Below are positions 33,527 through 48,200 of a DNA stretch of 64,000 nt, one piece after another. Within the stretch, counting starts at the first letter, position 1. Each line of letters begins with the position of its first letter. Under the pieces are notes generated by a model. That model made no database searches and was not told the DNA's origin. It saw only the letters and a list, made by a program, of their open reading frames with translations. Source of the DNA: Polyporus tsugae (Eukaryota; Basidiomycota; Agaricomycetes; Polyporales; Polyporaceae); contig JAHRBS010000010.1 in NCBI GenBank assembly GCA_024305745.1, forward strand, positions 2,983,501 through 3,047,500, read 5' to 3'. The translations under genes and the position numbers were made by a program.

Positions 33527-34528
33527 ATGGGTGCTCCACGTTAGTGTATTGTTGTCAACTATCATGAACGCTCGCTAATTCACCTGTGCAGAGGACGAAC
33601 GAGGCATCGTATGGCTGGACATAGACAACACTCTGTACTCTGCTAGCGCAGGAATCTCGCATGCGATGGGAGAGCGCATACATGGTGCTGAAGGCCTAGA
33701 ATGACGCTGATTGTCATATACTCACCCGACTCCTCGCAGCGTACTTCGTCGGTATGGGTCTTCCCGACGACGAGGCATCAATACTTCATCATCGATACTA
33801 CGCACAATACGGGCTGGCGATACGAGGCCTTGTGCGACATCACCAGATCGGTACGCTTGTTTTGTTCGTGCGCCGTATACTACGCTACAGTCCAAAATCC
33901 AGATCCACTCGACTTTGATCGTAAATGCGACGGATCCCTTCCCTTGGAAGAGCTTCTGGAACCAGACATTGTTCTCCGCAAGTTGCTGGAGGACATAGAT
34001 CGCACAAAGATTCGAGTGTGGGGACTGACGAACGCCTACTATACAGTACGTGTTTCCCCAGACGTTCGTGTGCATGCTAAGAAAACCTTGTATACCACTA
34101 GCACGCCTCTCGCGTCCTCCGCATCCTCGGAGTCGACGATCTCATAGAGGACATTGCCTATTGCGATTATTCGAACCCAGAGTTCAATTGCAAACCAGAA
34201 CCCGAGTTCTACCAGAATGTGGGTTGATATCGTTCGTCGCGTAAGATAAACTGATTTAGGCGTTCTGCAGGCACTAAAGGCTGCGGGGGTCACCGACCCG
34301 TCGAAATGCTACTTCGTAGACGACAGCCTCGCGAACGTCAAAGCAGCGCGCGCGCTCGGATGGGGAAACTGCGTTCATTTCTGTGAGCGGGGACTGCTGC
34401 ACGTCGAAGGGGGAAAGCCCAAATACATCGGCAGCGACATTAAGGAACAGCCGGATGAGGATGGCATCGGAGCTATTACCAAGATTGACGAGCTACGCAC
34501 CGTCTGGCCGGAGATATTCAAGCAATGA
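33527..34528 (+). CDS. HAD-family pyrimidine 5'-nucleotidase (Sdt1/Phm8-like)
   Basis: Six exons (33527-33539, 33592-33684, 33740-33850, 33903-34045, 34102-34218, 34271-34528) encode about 244 residues. HAD motifs are complete: motif I DIDNTLY (nucleophile Asp and general acid Asp), motif II in LTNAY, motif III Lys in CKPEP, and motif IV FVDDSLANV. The cap region has the helical layout of Sdt1/Phm8, which dephosphorylate UMP/CMP or lysophosphatidic acid in yeast. The first coding exon is only 13 bases (Met-Gly-Ala-Pro plus one base). The gene converges on PHAF1 with 139 bases between stops. Confidence 0.9.
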
Positions 34529-34667
34529 AAGGACCATACCCACGCGATATAATATGCTTGTTGTAGAACCCGGGTCCCGTTGGCCATGATGGCAGTAGTA
34601 GATGTGAAGCGTCAAATTAGTGTCCTGTTGTACAGCATCGTTTCTTCTTCTTCCCAGAGTGACCATC

Positions 34668-36153
34668 CTAGAACAACATGAGTGCTACGACCTGACCCGA
34701 TTCCGTTGCTTCCATGATGATTCCGTCATATCCAAATAGCCCTGGGACGGGTTTAATAGCTTCAACGGACCAAGCTGGATAGACAGACTTACGTGTTGTT
34801 GAGCTGGGCAGCCGCAAACCGTCTTCGTCGTCCGTACGATTCAAGATCATCGAAGGTGGTGCTTCGCCTGGTGCAATGAAGTGCTGGATCTCCTCCACCT
34901 GATCGCAAATGATGTCAGAACACGTCTGAGCGCGGACCGCCCTGATTTACCCGTTCATAGAAACGTTTCCGTGGTGGTGATTCTAGGAAGTGGGCGGTAA
35001 GTAGCAGAAACCTGCTGTCCTTCAGAAACGCACCATCTTCGTCGTCTTCTGGTCGACCTTGGATCTCCCAAGGGCAGCGTTTATAGCGTTGGAACAGTGG
35101 GGTGCCCGGCTAGCTAGAGGTGAGACGATATAGGTGTTGTCAAGGCGAAAGTACTTACGACGTTCGAATGAACCACAATCTTCTTCACGGAATGGGTGGA
35201 ACCTGATATTAGGAAGTCGATGCCATGTTGTTGGTAATTGTAGAAATCTAAGGAGGAGGATCAATCGTAGCCGACGACAACAACGCGGGTTCGCTCACAA
35301 TCCCCATCGGCGTCAGGTTCTGGACCTGACCTGTGTATGGTCATTCTATCGTCCTCCTTATAATGTGTCCTAACAGGAGGCCCCAAGTCACACATGAGAT
35401 CTTGCGCGGTACTGGACCCCAGACGGATTTGTAGTGGTTCGGAGCCGGTGGGGTAGAAGTAGAGTGTGACGCCTTCGTGAATCTGTCATGGAGTTGGACG
35501 ATGGTCTATCAGGAGCATATGAAATCGATCACCTTCACTATGGCCTGGGATAGCTCACCGGCCATGACTGCGCACTCGGTGACCTCGTCCAACGCGTCCC
35601 GCTGCTCACCGTCTACGCTTTTCTGAGATACGATAACCCGCTTCACCTCCTGTTGTCTGTCATCCGGGAGGGAACCGGGGCTCTTGAGGGTTTCTCCTCG
35701 GCCATCCTCCTCGAAGCTGAACGACACCCCAGGATAGCGCAGGTCGTCTCCTGGATACGTAGGCCCAAACATCCGGCTGACACCTACTCTGCGAAGGACT
35801 TCTTCATTCGACGACAGCATTGCTTTCTTGTACGTCATCGTGAGAGGTGGATGGGGGTCCCTGAGTTTGCGCACGGAGATGGTGTGTAGGCGTTGCTGGT
35901 AGCCGGTGAACAGGAGGTCGAGGTGCGGACGAAGATGGAGGATGATGGGGGTGGTGGGGGAGTCAGGGTCATACTTGAGGTCGACCTGAGGGAAGAAGTG
36001 TTGTGCGGCGCGGAGGATGTCAAGGACAGTCCAGAGGGAGGTTCCTGGTATTCCATCAAGAATGAATTGACGGGGTGGGGGGCATTGCTCACCTATCTCA
36101 AACATCCCGAGGCCAGAGCCGGGTCTGAGGTCCATCTCAAGTGTCGAGAACAT
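34668..36153 (-). CDS. PHAF1/UPF0183 family protein
   Basis: Homologue of animal PHAF1 (C16orf70), which associates with phagophores and BLOC-related complexes. Key stretches: DLRPGSGLGMFEIG, the FFPQVDLKYDPDSP segment, LDLLFTGYQQRLHTISV, FGPTYPGDDLRYPGVSF, IHEGVTLYFYPTG, RTHYKEDDRMTIH, GDYFYNYQQHGIDFLISGS, STHSVKKIVVHSNVPG and a terminal LFGYDGIIMEATESG. These follow the family order throughout. Splice junctions were placed using that order; for example a donor inside GAT T|GTGAGC restores Gly-Asp-Tyr-Phe. The start at 36153 adds six residues before the Met of MDLRPGSG, which is an alternative start. Confidence 0.88.
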
Positions 36154-36563
36154 GACGTGAGTAGCTTATAAGACCGATTCGTCAGCAATTGTGGGTGTGT
36201 GTGGCTGGAGGCAATGTCCAGCGAGGGAGACAGTCGATGGAGGTCCAAGAGATCCCAGGAGCTCCAAAGGTTGTGACCCCAGTTTAACGCGTCCCGTTAC
36301 GCCCCACGTGGCAGGTAGTCACAGGCGCGTTAGTATCACTGAGCAGAGCACACTACTTAGTACTCCCGGGCCGGCGCGTCGACGCGTCTTTCTCGCCACC
36401 AACTAGTACTCCTTCCACCCGGCTTAGAATCCGCATCGTTCACGCCCCGAAGCGTTTGCAGGTACCTCAAACTATTGTACATTTACTGCAACAGCCACAC
36501 ACCCCCTACAGCTCCCCGCTACCCTTACACCTCAGGTGGTCTGGAGTGGTTAGTTGGGCCAAC
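36154..36563. promoter_or_regulatory. Divergent promoter region PHAF1 / DPB2
   Basis: About 410 bases between divergent starts. It contains Mlu I-like ACGCGT sequences (for example near 36372, GACGCGTC), which in yeasts mark cell-cycle promoters of DNA replication genes such as the adjacent DPB2. No other features were found. Confidence 0.45.
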
Positions 36564-38733
36564 ATGGCTGACCGGCGACATGTCATCATCAAGGTCAGCA
36601 TGTCCCCAGTTGTTCATCGAAACGCACGCTGAATCCCCACAACAAATGTGCATAGGTCTTCCGAAAGTACGGCCATTCCCTCGGGCCCGAATCTCTGGAG
36701 TTCCTGGAGGACCTCCTCGACCGTCACGACATTGCGGTTGGGGATGTCGAGTTCTCGATCGAGTGGATCGCAAAGGAGTACAATAAGCAAGATGGTACTT
36801 CTTCCTACTTCACTGAGGGCCATCGTGACTTATAATCGGTCCAGACGCACAGATGAAGGTGTCGCTCGATGTCTTGCAGAGAGTCTACGAAACCTTCCAG
36901 AACGGAGACAACAACAACGAAGAAGAAGGCCATTCGCAGCTCGATCCGGAAAGCCACCTGTTCTTTATAGATGCCTATGAGATGCCATTGTGGAACTGGT
37001 CCACGGAACGCAGCACCTTCGAAAGGTCTCGCATTCAGTTCAATCTTTTCTCCCTCATTAGCTGACACTGGCCCATGGTTCTTAGAACCCAGGGCACATT
37101 GACTGCGTCGGGCTCCGCAGATTCGAGAGTGATCGCAGCACGAAATCGACTCAACGTCATTAGACAATGCATCTTACGGAACGATCACTTCTCGCCATCG
37201 TCATTGCCCTCCAAGGATCGCGAAAACCTGCTGACAGTAGGTTCCGAGTAATTCGGCCCCAATAACGCTCTGCTGAATGCCACACTTGCAGCTGAAGTCG
37301 ACAAAACAACTGCTCGGACGTGCCGGGGACCGCTTTCTACTATTTGGCATGCTTATGCACTCGAAAGAGGGTAAGCTGTGTCTCGAGGACCAAGACGGGT
37401 TCGTCGAACTCGACTTTTCGCAGCTAGTAAGGGAGTTCGTTGTGGTCATCGACCGCCCCTAATCAATATGTACAGGATCAACCAAGCGAGGGTCTATTCA
37501 CCGAAGGCTGTTTCGCTCTGGTAGAGGGTGAATACACCGAAGACGCTACCTTGCTTGTTGTCGCCATCGGACACCCTCCATGCGAGAGCCGGGAGGCGGC
37601 GCGGTCAATATTCGGACACATTGACTTCTTAGGTCGGGGGGCAACTACATTGCTAGAAGATGTGAGTGGCCAGCGACATAGATTCTGTCACACTGTTTGA
37701 CCACACTGCAGAAACAATTTGCGAGTCGCGTACAACTGGAGCTACCAGATCTCCGCTTTTTTGTACTGTCAGATGTGTGGCTTGACCGGCCAGATACGCT
37801 TCTAGGGCTGCGCAAGATGTTCGACCACTGCATGGAGAACAGCTTCATTCCTAAGGTCATTGTACTGTGCGGGAACTTCACCAGCGTCGGTATCCCTCAA
37901 GGGAATGGGAGAGAGGTTCGCAAATACCAAGGTAAGCGACGCATCACACTCTGAGGCGTTGTCCCTGACGTCCCTGTAGATAACTTTGAGGCCCTGGCGG
38001 ATCTAATCACGAGTTATCCTTTGCTCACCCGGACGACCCATTTCGTTCTGGTCCCTGGACCACTGGACGTAACCGTCAACTCTGTCTTACCACGACGACC
38101 CATCCTTTCGTCTTTCGTCCCCCGTCTGAAGTCGCGCGTACCAAATGTTCACTTCGCAACCAACCCATGTCGCATCAAGTTCTTCGAGCAGGAGATCGTC
38201 ATCTTCAGGGAAGATCTCATGTCAAGGATGCTTAGGAACCTGGTTGGCGTAAAACCTGACGTTAAAAACGACGACTTAAAGCGATACGTGAGATGTCCTG
38301 TTGTGCTCTGGTGGAATCGGATGCTTACCGACTTTGTCCACTTGCATTCAGCTCGTCCAGACCATTTTGGATCAAAGTCACTTGATGCCAGTAACGACAT
38401 CCATCCAGCCCACGCTGTCCGACTACGACCACGCCTTCCGCCTGTACCCCCTGCCAACTGCGGTAAGAAGTCAAGATGGTCTCCGGAGTGAAACATCGTC
38501 TTACCTCTTTCCTTCAGGTTGTTCTTGCCGACAAATACGATAGATACCAAATGACCTACGAGGGGTGCCATGTCTTCAATCCCGGGAGGTTTGTGGGGAA
38601 TTCGTTCACATTCTCTGCTTATGCTCCTGCAAGGCGAGAGTCTGAAGAATGGTGAGTAGCCCATGACCAGTGTTCGTCAATCGCTAATGCCTTCGGAAGC
38701 GTTTTGGACCTTGATCCGGAGGAGGGGTGGTGA
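36564..38733 (+). CDS. DPB2: DNA polymerase epsilon subunit B
   Basis: Non-catalytic subunit that binds the Pol2 C-terminus and links polymerase epsilon to CMG helicase. The start reads [20 protein letters not shown]. The N-terminal helical domain is followed by an OB fold ([20 protein letters not shown]) and an inactive calcineurin-like phosphoesterase domain: [36 protein letters not shown] and [11 protein letters not shown]. The C-terminal part has [19 protein letters not shown] and ends [10 protein letters not shown]. First exons are 36564-36593, 36656-36794, 36845-37025 and 37086-37236; five or six more follow, each with a GT donor and AG acceptor. The metal ligands of active phosphoesterases are missing, as usual in B subunits. 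Confidence 0.94.
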
Positions 38734-39240
38734 TATACCGGTAGACACTGTCACACCGCTGGCAGCCCGATCCCACAGCCTGGAGCCGACGCCGGACGGT
38801 ATTAATATTATTGTGTACATCTTTGCTTGTCTTGTCTTGTTTGCTATGTTGTTATCGAAAGTCTGTTTGAAAGCTTTGGTTTATTTAGTTCAAGCCAAAG
38901 TTCAAACATTGACGAAGCTTGGACAAGGCGGGCCGGAACCCCCTGGGATATGCGGTCTTGCCGCTGCTCGGGATTGAGATCTTTGAGATCTGAGATGGCA
39001 GTACTGGCTGGTGTCACCACCGTTGTTCCAACAAATTCATGTACTGTCTTCATCGACGTGGCTGCAATCCCTCGCGGCCCCCACGCAACCCTCGCCATCC
39101 TATATGCACGTTTGTCGTGTATGATAACGCCCACACTCCTTCATACACCCCATACAACTCCGCCGACTCTCTTAGTCTTCGTGCCCAACTGACTGCTGTC
39201 AATTCCCTCTATCCGGAACACTTCCACATCTGAGCAACTC
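38734..39240. other. Intergenic region
   Basis: About 500 bases between tandem genes. The AT-rich start is likely the DPB2 3' UTR, and the end is the leader and promoter of the Fmp27 gene. A GAGATCT pair near 38975 is a minor repeat. Confidence 0.5.
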
Positions 39241-42200
39241 ATGCCAAATCTCGACCTGCTCCTTCATACCGTGCTTCTGCGTCCACTCGACAACCTCTCG
39301 TTATTGGCAACACTCCTGATATGGGCAGTCCGCATTCTGACCATCTCCCTCCTATTCCGCACCTACATCGGGCCTGGAGTCGTAGGACTCGTCTCAAATC
39401 GCCTTCGGATACGGAGCATTAGTCTGCGTTCCATACGCGGCGTGTACTTCCGGGCGGGCAACGGGACATGGAGGGTGGATCGCATAGGGATTTCGTACCA
39501 CAGGCCGTCCTCCGGATACGCTACACGTTTTTCCTTTCAAGTTCAAGGATTGTCGCTCGAGCTGGACGCAGGTTCCGCCACGAATCTCGCCGTCAGGCCA
39601 AAGGTGCGCAAACCGCGTCCGGCACCCTCGCGACTCGCCCGCCGTCTCTGGAGGATCGTCCTGTCGCTGTTTTCCTCCGTCTACAACTTCCTGGAACCCC
39701 ACTTCCGTCCTAGGGTGCGGACGTTCTTCGTCACCGCACTCCGTCTCGCTATTCGCGCACTGCCCACTTTGACCAATGGCGTGGACTTCGAGCTCGATCA
39801 AGCCACCGTCTTTCATTCGTCTATCTCAGGGGTCCGGCTGTCTGTGGGACAGGCGAAACTGCAGGCAGCAGTCTCGCTCGCGTACCTGCCCAGTGTGGTT
39901 TCTGCGGACAGCGCGAAAATTCCCAATGGACACAGGAGGTTCGCGAGCGTCGCGGATTGGAATGCGCGGTTGAAGGGGAGCTTGAGGAGGACATGGGACC
40001 GCGCATGGGGCGCGACTCAGGTCGCCGCGTCTGTGACCCTCCAGGTGAATGCCATCTCTGGGCACGCGGACAAGAGCAGCGAGATCTATGCTGGTGAGTT
40101 GCGAATGTGATTTTTGGGTTGGATTTCCGCTCACGCGAGCCTAGGGTCGCACCGAGGGCCTTACTTCCTGGACATACCTTCGGTACAATTCTCTATCTCC
40201 GGACGTTTGAACCCTCACCAGGGCGTCGAACCTCGAAGCGTGGAGATATCCCTCGACCTCGGCAAGATCAACGCCCAAGCAGACGTTCTGCAGAAATTGT
40301 TGAAGACGGTCAAGCAACGTCGCGAGGCTCAGGAGGCAAGGAGGGAGGACGTGCTTCAACAACTCAGCCCGAACGTGGTGTCACCGGCTCCGTCGTCTGC
40401 TGCTTCCCAACTGTCTAGTGCAAGGCCAACAGGTTGGAGGTCCCCTCTGTCCCCTCTGTCCTCATCGTCTCCGTTCATCGGGGCCCTTTCTGTAAGCAAC
40501 CACGTGCAGGCACATAAGCTGTCAAGCTTTAACTTGATGGGATCTAGGCTTCTATGCGTTGGAAGTGGGCTTCAAGGCAAAGCCGTGATTTGAAGACCCG
40601 ATCCCAAGCAGCGGTTGTAAGTGCGTCATCATAAAGGGCCAGAAATTTGCTAACCAGGCGAGTTAACACAGAAAGGTGCAGCGTACATCTCATATATCAG
40701 GTCCGTGGACATCAAGGTCCCTCAATTTACAGCCAGTATGCAACCACAAGCACCTAGCGGAATAAGTGTCTCAGTCCTCTACGCAACGATCGAGGATGTT
40801 ACTCTGCATGCCGGTCTCAGCAACCCTGTGCGCTGTGGTATCCACAAGAACTGGCTCGGTACCAATTCTGCTGCTAGCGCAGAGTGTGCACCCGACGCGT
40901 ACTCAGTTGTTCTCGAGGCGAAGAAGATCACTCTCGACAGGAATGGCATTGGAGAACTCGTGGACCATCTACGAATCATCACTCTGAACACCTTCAAATG
41001 GGATTCGCTCGTCTCCCAGTGGCCCTCGCCATGGGTTGCTGCGGGTCCCCCCTTCCTTGCGGGCGATCCTAATGCTCACCTCCTAGTTTCAAACGTCACT
41101 CTGGCCTCGGTGGAGCTAACAGAACGGCTAGACATCCTGGAAGATTACAAGCGCAAGGAGAGTTCCGTCGAGAAGCCTGTCGACGGCCAGTCCCTCCTCC
41201 CTCCGATGCTCAGCCCTGTGCCCCGTGTTTCATTCAGCGTTCACATCGGCGCGCTTTCCTTACGTCTCATCTCGCCCACGAGTCAACACGAACAGGAGCC
41301 ATTTGTCATGGAGGCCCGGACAGACGATATCGTTGCGTCGCTGGAATCGAACTTCACGGCTCGCCCAGACCATCGATACGGTACCATCAATCGAGACTTC
41401 ACCGGTCTCGACATGGAGTTCCGCTATGGTCTCAACATGAATCGCCCCTACGCGAAGATATGGTTCGGCCCCGATGCCTATATGCGAGGCGTGAATCCCG
41501 AGGACTTCCGCGCACCATCCTATCCGAGCGAACCGCTCGTACAGACGGACTCAATACATCTCGGTGGAATAGGACACGGTCTAGGCGAATTTATGGACGA
41601 AGCGGCAGGCATTGTGTCGGTGGATGTCGCGTCTATCTACACGCAATGTCAGCTTGCGACCGATGCTATCTCCGTCGAGCTCTGGCAGCCTGAAGTCATC
41701 AAAGCCCTTGCCTTCATCTTGTCACGCCTGGCCAGCCATTCGAAGCCAAGGACACCGAAGCGTTCTCGCCGCATCCTGGATCAGCTCCCGTTCGGTGTCG
41801 ATGCATCTCTTGCGATCGGGCGTTTCATCGTATTCTTGACTTCGCCCGACCTTGCCCCGGACGATACCTTGAATATCTCGCGTGGCGTCGCGTCACGCAT
41901 GGGCATCTCCGTAACCTACAGCGCACTCCAAAAGCACCACTGCTCAAGGATGTTGTCCGTCATCGCGCGTAGTCACCACCGCACGAAGCTATCGCTACCC
42001 AAGGAACAGGTTCTGCATGTCGTGCACGAGCACAGCAAGACTGAGTCCCACGCAGTCACCCGTGCTTTGATCCAGGTGTCCTTATGGGATATTGTCGTGC
42101 GCGATGCATTCGCGACACCCTTCGCGGCGGATGACCCCTATGGACTAGATGACCAGAGCATCCATCACCGCTCTCTGGAGTTCCTCCACATTGACAACTG

Positions 42201-45200
42201 CGACATCCACGCCGTGGTATCTGGTCAGAGACCCAACGGCGCTCCGCCTCCGAACTCTATGGATGACTGCCATGTCGAGGTCACTGTCCCAAGGGTTCGG
42301 GCCAAGATGGATCTCTGCCAGATCTACAACGCTCTTCTAGCCTTCCACACCGTTCAAGAGCTCATTCCGTCGCGTCCCGGCCCAGGTCCCGTCACCCCAG
42401 GTGCTCCCTCGATGCTTCGTTTGCACCTGCAATGCAAGTTACAACAACTGCAGTTGCTTTGGCGTTTCCCTCTCTCGAGCAAGATGTTCTTGCGGCTCAC
42501 GTCGTTGTCATGCCGCATCGCCCCTGACCACAAGATCAGCGTCGGGTGGGACAACATCCTCGCTAGCGTCAACGTCCCCATCTGTCGCGATGGTCAAGAT
42601 AAGGAGGAATGGGAGGAGCTGGCTAGACTGCCGCGCTGGCGAATCGAACTTGACCCAGGTGTCAAGCCTCTTCCTATCAGGGTCAGCGGAGACAGTGGTC
42701 GTTTGCGCATACCGTTCGATTTCGTTTTGGCCGACTTGATCCTCGATATCAACCTCACCGTCAAAAGTGCCAAGCATCTCGTGCGGATGGTTCGTACTAG
42801 CAAATACGAGGATCCTCCACCTCCGCCCACAGAGGACGCGAAACACGTCCCGGATGTCCATATTGAACTGGGACGACTCATTGTAGAGGCTGCTGATGAC
42901 GAACACGAGGCTAGACTGGGTCTCATCTGGAAGTCCGGGTTCAGTGCTGCCAAGCTTCGACGGGAGCGCGAGGATGCTTTCAAGACGAAAGTAGAGTCCA
43001 TCATTTCGCCAAAGCATTCGGAATCGTTATCGTCCGCGCTGCGCAACGACTCGGACTTCCAGTTCTCATCGAAGCATACCGTTTCTATTCTGGACGCCCG
43101 GAATCGGCTTGACCAGGTCCACGGCACCGCTTGGAAAACCGCGTTGGACCAGGCGTTCTCTAAGCAAACCCAACGCGAAGAATTGCATTGGCAGAACCCC
43201 ATGGGATCCCTCCGCGTATCTACTGCCGTCGACGACGATATGGTCCGTATCAATAGTATACTCCCCATCCCTCCTCTCGTTCGCTTCACCCTCAACCAGC
43301 TCTCGCTTGCTATTACCCCACCCTCCTTCCCGTGCAGCTCTATCCCTGACTACCTCTACGAAGTTGGCCATGGCTTGCCCCGGGACACCCGATTCTCCCT
43401 CCTGGTTCCCATGCACATCCAGTTCACCGTTTCCTCTCTGCGGCTAGCATTCCGCTCATACCCCCTTCCATTGCTCCACATCCCCTCTCACTCAAGTGGC
43501 AAGATCCCAGCACTGGTCTTCGACACGGACCTCGTCATCGCGGAGGAGATGGGCACGGACAAGTCAGTCGAGTGGGTCCCCTGCGAGATCGTCAAGGAAC
43601 ACAGCGGTATGCATGGTGCGGCGCCGATCTCTGTGAATATTCCAAAGACGATCATGCCTGTCAAGACCTACGCGCGGCCGACGATTCATGTCAAGACCGA
43701 TGGTATCACCGACCTCTCGTGGGGTGTTAGCTACCAGCCAGCCACCCAGGATCTCATGAGAGTGATCGATATGCTGTCACATGCACCCCGAGACAGCTCG
43801 CGTTCTATCGGCTTCTGGGACAAGGTACGCGATGTAGCACCGTTCGCTTGGAAGTGAAGTTGATGATAGCTGCATCCTATAGCTCAGATTCGTCTTCCAT
43901 TGGCGATTAAAGGTGTTATTCAAGGGCGAAGTTCACTTCCACTTGAAAGGTGCATCTACAAACCCACGTTCGTCGCGTACAATACTAAACTCTTGAACAA
44001 GGTTCGCGTGATCCATACAAGCTAGATGGTCACGGTGCTGGATTCGCACTTTGCTGGAAGGGCAAGCCCCAGTTGCTCATTGGGCAGCCGAATGATGCGT
44101 CAGAGCTCATCCAAGTCGTCAGTGATTCGATGTTGATCATCATCCCAAAGTGCGTCTCCCAAATTTCTTGGAGCATGTTGTCCGTCTCATTCCCTTCCAG
44201 TCTCGAGGATACCTATGGCGATGAGGCGAACAAGCTCAGTGCCAAAGGAGGTGCCACAAGACGCGCTAGGACCGTATGCGCTAAATTTCGTTCCGGGACA
44301 TGCTTCGGCGTCGGCTTTGCGCTCGAACGAACGTGTGGACCGGAGTGTCGCGATTGTACGGGACGACCCTTCGACCGTAGCTGCCGCTATTTCGAGTTCA
44401 AGCCTCACCATGAAGTTAAGTTGGAGTTGAAAGATCAGGTACCGGCCCTCAAGGTATGTTGCCGCCCAGGATGAAAGTGTTCTCGTTGACCAAGGGCATC
44501 GATAGTCCCCAGAGGACTCGTATAATGGATTCCGTTCGGACTTTATCCATATGTCGATCTCCTTGACTTCGGGGTTACGGAAGACTTCGCATATTCAGCC
44601 TAGTAATCTGCATCTCTCGCCGACTGTCTTCGAGCATTTCTGGGCTTGGTGGCACCTGTTCAACGGAGCCCTCTCGCTTCCAACACGCCAGGGAGATCTC
44701 TATCCTCGGAAGCGGCCTATCTCACCGAAGTTCGGGCAACACCTCTCTACGATCAAGTACCTGATCTCGGTCCCTCAACTGTACATCTCGCATGTCTACG
44801 TGGACGAATCGCAGGACGCCTGGGGTGACGGAGTAACGCCGTACGTCGGAGTGAAGGCTTTGATTGGCGAGTTTCACGCCGATATGCACCAACGCGACAC
44901 AGCAACCACCGAGTCTACAGACGGAGGCACGAAAACTGTCCATAACAAGCCGTTCTATGCCCTCGAGGTCGTACTCAAGGGCCTTGATCTACGCGCTATG
45001 TTGGCAGTTTTCTCTGATCCACTGAAGCAATGCACTCCCGTCGAAAACTCTCCCTTTGTCAGCAACTACCGGACACGAAACGAGCTACCCTCCATCCCTC
45101 TGCATTCAAATTGGGTTGATATGGACGACTTCCCCTTCGACGACACAGAGGGTACCATTGTACCCGAAGTTCATCTCCTTCCTGCCGTCTCGTGTCCCCG

Positions 45201-48200
45201 TTTCACGTACTTCAAGCAAGATGATGACGACATGGACCGCAAAGACAAGCCCACATCGCACAGCAAGTTCGGTGCCGAAGATACGCACGTTTGCTTCATC
45301 GGGAAGGAGCCTTGTAAGTGGCGTGGTTACACCGATGTTGGCCCACGTCTCAACTGCTCGTAGCGGTCGCGCAGGTACAGATGGATCTAGTTTCTGAGCG
45401 AATTGATCGGCTACGCGAGAAGGTCCGTGAGGAGGCCGACGAAGTCGATGATAATGCAAACATACATGCATATGGCAACCAGTCCCAGGAAAATGGTGAT
45501 GCGGTACGCCTCCCCTCCCACTTAATAAGTCTCATCCGTCGCTTACACTATTACGGAAGCGGAAGCGCGCTGGACACGACCTCTCAAGGATGATTTCATT
45601 GCTGGAGAGCTACAACCTACAACTCCGCAATATCGACAAGGCATCTCAAGCTACGAAAGCTCGCAATCGGAATTCGAGCTACTACATGCCCACCGATTTG
45701 GTCACACCGGAGGAGTGGTCTGGGTTCGATAATGTATATCAGGTACACAATCCTCACATTGTCATGGACAATGCCATTCGAGACGTGAGTAGTCCACTAG
45801 TGCGGCCTTTAGCATGACTAATGGATCCACAGATCTTGATGCAATACTACTACTGCTCTCGCTCACGGAGAGGATTTGAGTATCATTTGGCTCAGCGGTC
45901 GGTGCTGTTCCAATAAGTTTCGTCCTGAACGATACTGATCGTCAGACAGGGCGGTGAAGTTCATTCGGGACCAAGCACAAGCGGCCCTTGATGAATTCCA
46001 ACGCGAGACGGAGAAACATCCAGGGCCTGCAACGAGCGCACACGCAGCAGCTGCCAAGCTCAAGACCTTTTTGACAGGCGAGAGCAACGTGCCCGCTCCG
46101 GTGGAGTTCGCACCACAAACTGTGTCCAAGCTTGCCCCGACAGTTGATCCTTTGTATGGCTGGGCCGAAGGCGTGTCGACTAGGAAGGGCCATTTCTTCC
46201 TGCTGTTGAAGCCCCAAATCGTTCTCCGAAGCAATGATGACCAGGAGTCTGTCTGTATTCTAGCTGCTGTCCAGGGCAAGCTCAAGACATTTGCTATCAT
46301 GGACGACGCGAACATCAATGATCCCATCAGCGGTAAGGTCATGAACAGGTAAGACCTTTCAAAATTTCGAAGCTGTTGGGAACTCGAACACATTCTTCTC
46401 CTAGGAACTTCGCTTGGCTCACGGGGTTGCAGACCTTCTCCCCTTCAGCAACCAATACATCGGGCAAGGACTACGTTCCACTCGAAGTCTTGATCGATTT
46501 GCGGGCAGACAACAACGACTTCGATCGTCTCGTTCCTCAGACGGATGCCACGTTCCAGTATGACAAGTTCAACCGCCTGCGATTGAGGAACGATACTACT
46601 GCCGTCTCGAGGTCCGCCAATCAGAGGCATGCTCATCTACAGAACCAGACCGTATGTACTGTCGTGCCCCACCGTTTTAGGTCTCATCTCATAAGATCTT
46701 TCATGATAGGACCTCATTCGGGTGGATGTGCCGCGGTTTACAGTGTCTGCGAATGACCGTCATTTCCAAGCTATCTCCAACATCGTCACCAAACTTGTCC
46801 TCTTCACTGATGCCGCCCACAAAACCCGGTCAGAGAAACTCGAGAGCCTCTTGTTCAGCTACGACTTCACCAACTTCGCGTCCGCAGCTGATGTCGTGGC
46901 GGGCATGCAGAACCGGCTCCGCCAAGCCCTGGAGACGAAGAACGACGCTGAGCAGAAACTCCGTGGGCTCGGCAATCCGGGCCGCGTAGAGCTGCTTAAG
47001 ATAGACGCACACATACTGCTGCTGGTCGAGGAGTTGAATCTGATGTTCGACGCCATCAAGCTTGCCCAGGACAAGGCTAGCAGCGAGTCTGACCAGAAGT
47101 CATCTTTACTGCTTCATACGTCTTCTGAGGAGGTGTCGTGGAGGATGATGGATCAACACGATCAGCTCCTGGCGAAGGTCGCCGTCCGGGTCACCGACTT
47201 CTATTGGCTGAGCAGGCATGACAGCTCGACGGTGAACAACCTGGCTGTCGGTGACTTGCAGGCGTTTGATGGCGCCGCAGATGCCGAGTGGACGGAGATT
47301 CTCTCGAAGTACGACGAACCATCGACTCACCCTCTCGTGAAGGTAAGCCATATGTTTCGTCTCCTGAGCGCAGATATTGAAGTAGGACGTACTCCTAGCG
47401 CAAACTATTCCTACTGGCCCACTGGACTGTCCTGCCGCCTGTCGGAGGAATCACGATCTACGAAGAGTTCGAGCTCTCCTTCCACCCCATGCGGCTCCAG
47501 ATCGACTCTCGTGTCGGGCGCAAGATCATGTGCTACGTCTGGCCTGCACGTCGGGACCGCACACAGAGTCCAACGGAGATCGAGTCGTTCTTGATCCCCG
47601 AACACTTTACTGACGATGGCCACGACCAGAAGTCCAGCATCCCGCCTGCAGTCACGTACACCGACTCCCCACGGCATGCTTCCTTTGATGTGTCTCCAGC
47701 TCGCAGGTCGCTAGATCTAAACAGGCTCGCTCCGCCATCCCCCCTGCGGAGACTAGGCACATCGCGTTCGTTCACGGATCTCCGGAAGGAGCGCCAGGAC
47801 TCGCTGCGGATACCGAGGATACAGCGCACGAATTCGAGTGGCAATCTGAGGGATGTTCATGGAATGACGAAAGCGGCGTCGATGGGGTCGCGGTCAACCC
47901 CCCCAAAGGACCAGCTGCACAACCAGCAAACGGACGATGCGCTGGAGATGAAGACGAGGGCGGCGCAGAAGACATTCGTCAGGGTCAAGGTTGCAAGGTA
48001 GGTTCGAAGCACGATGGCGTGTTCATGTTCACTTCATTGACACCGATTTGCAGTTTACATCTTCTATTGAGCATATCCAAGGAGGACTCATTCTTGTGCC
48101 GCGACGCACGGATACGGACCCGTGATTTGGAGTATCGCAATCAGACGTGGAGTGTAAGTTGCTGTTACTCGCGGGAAGGCCATATTACTAACTGGGAGGG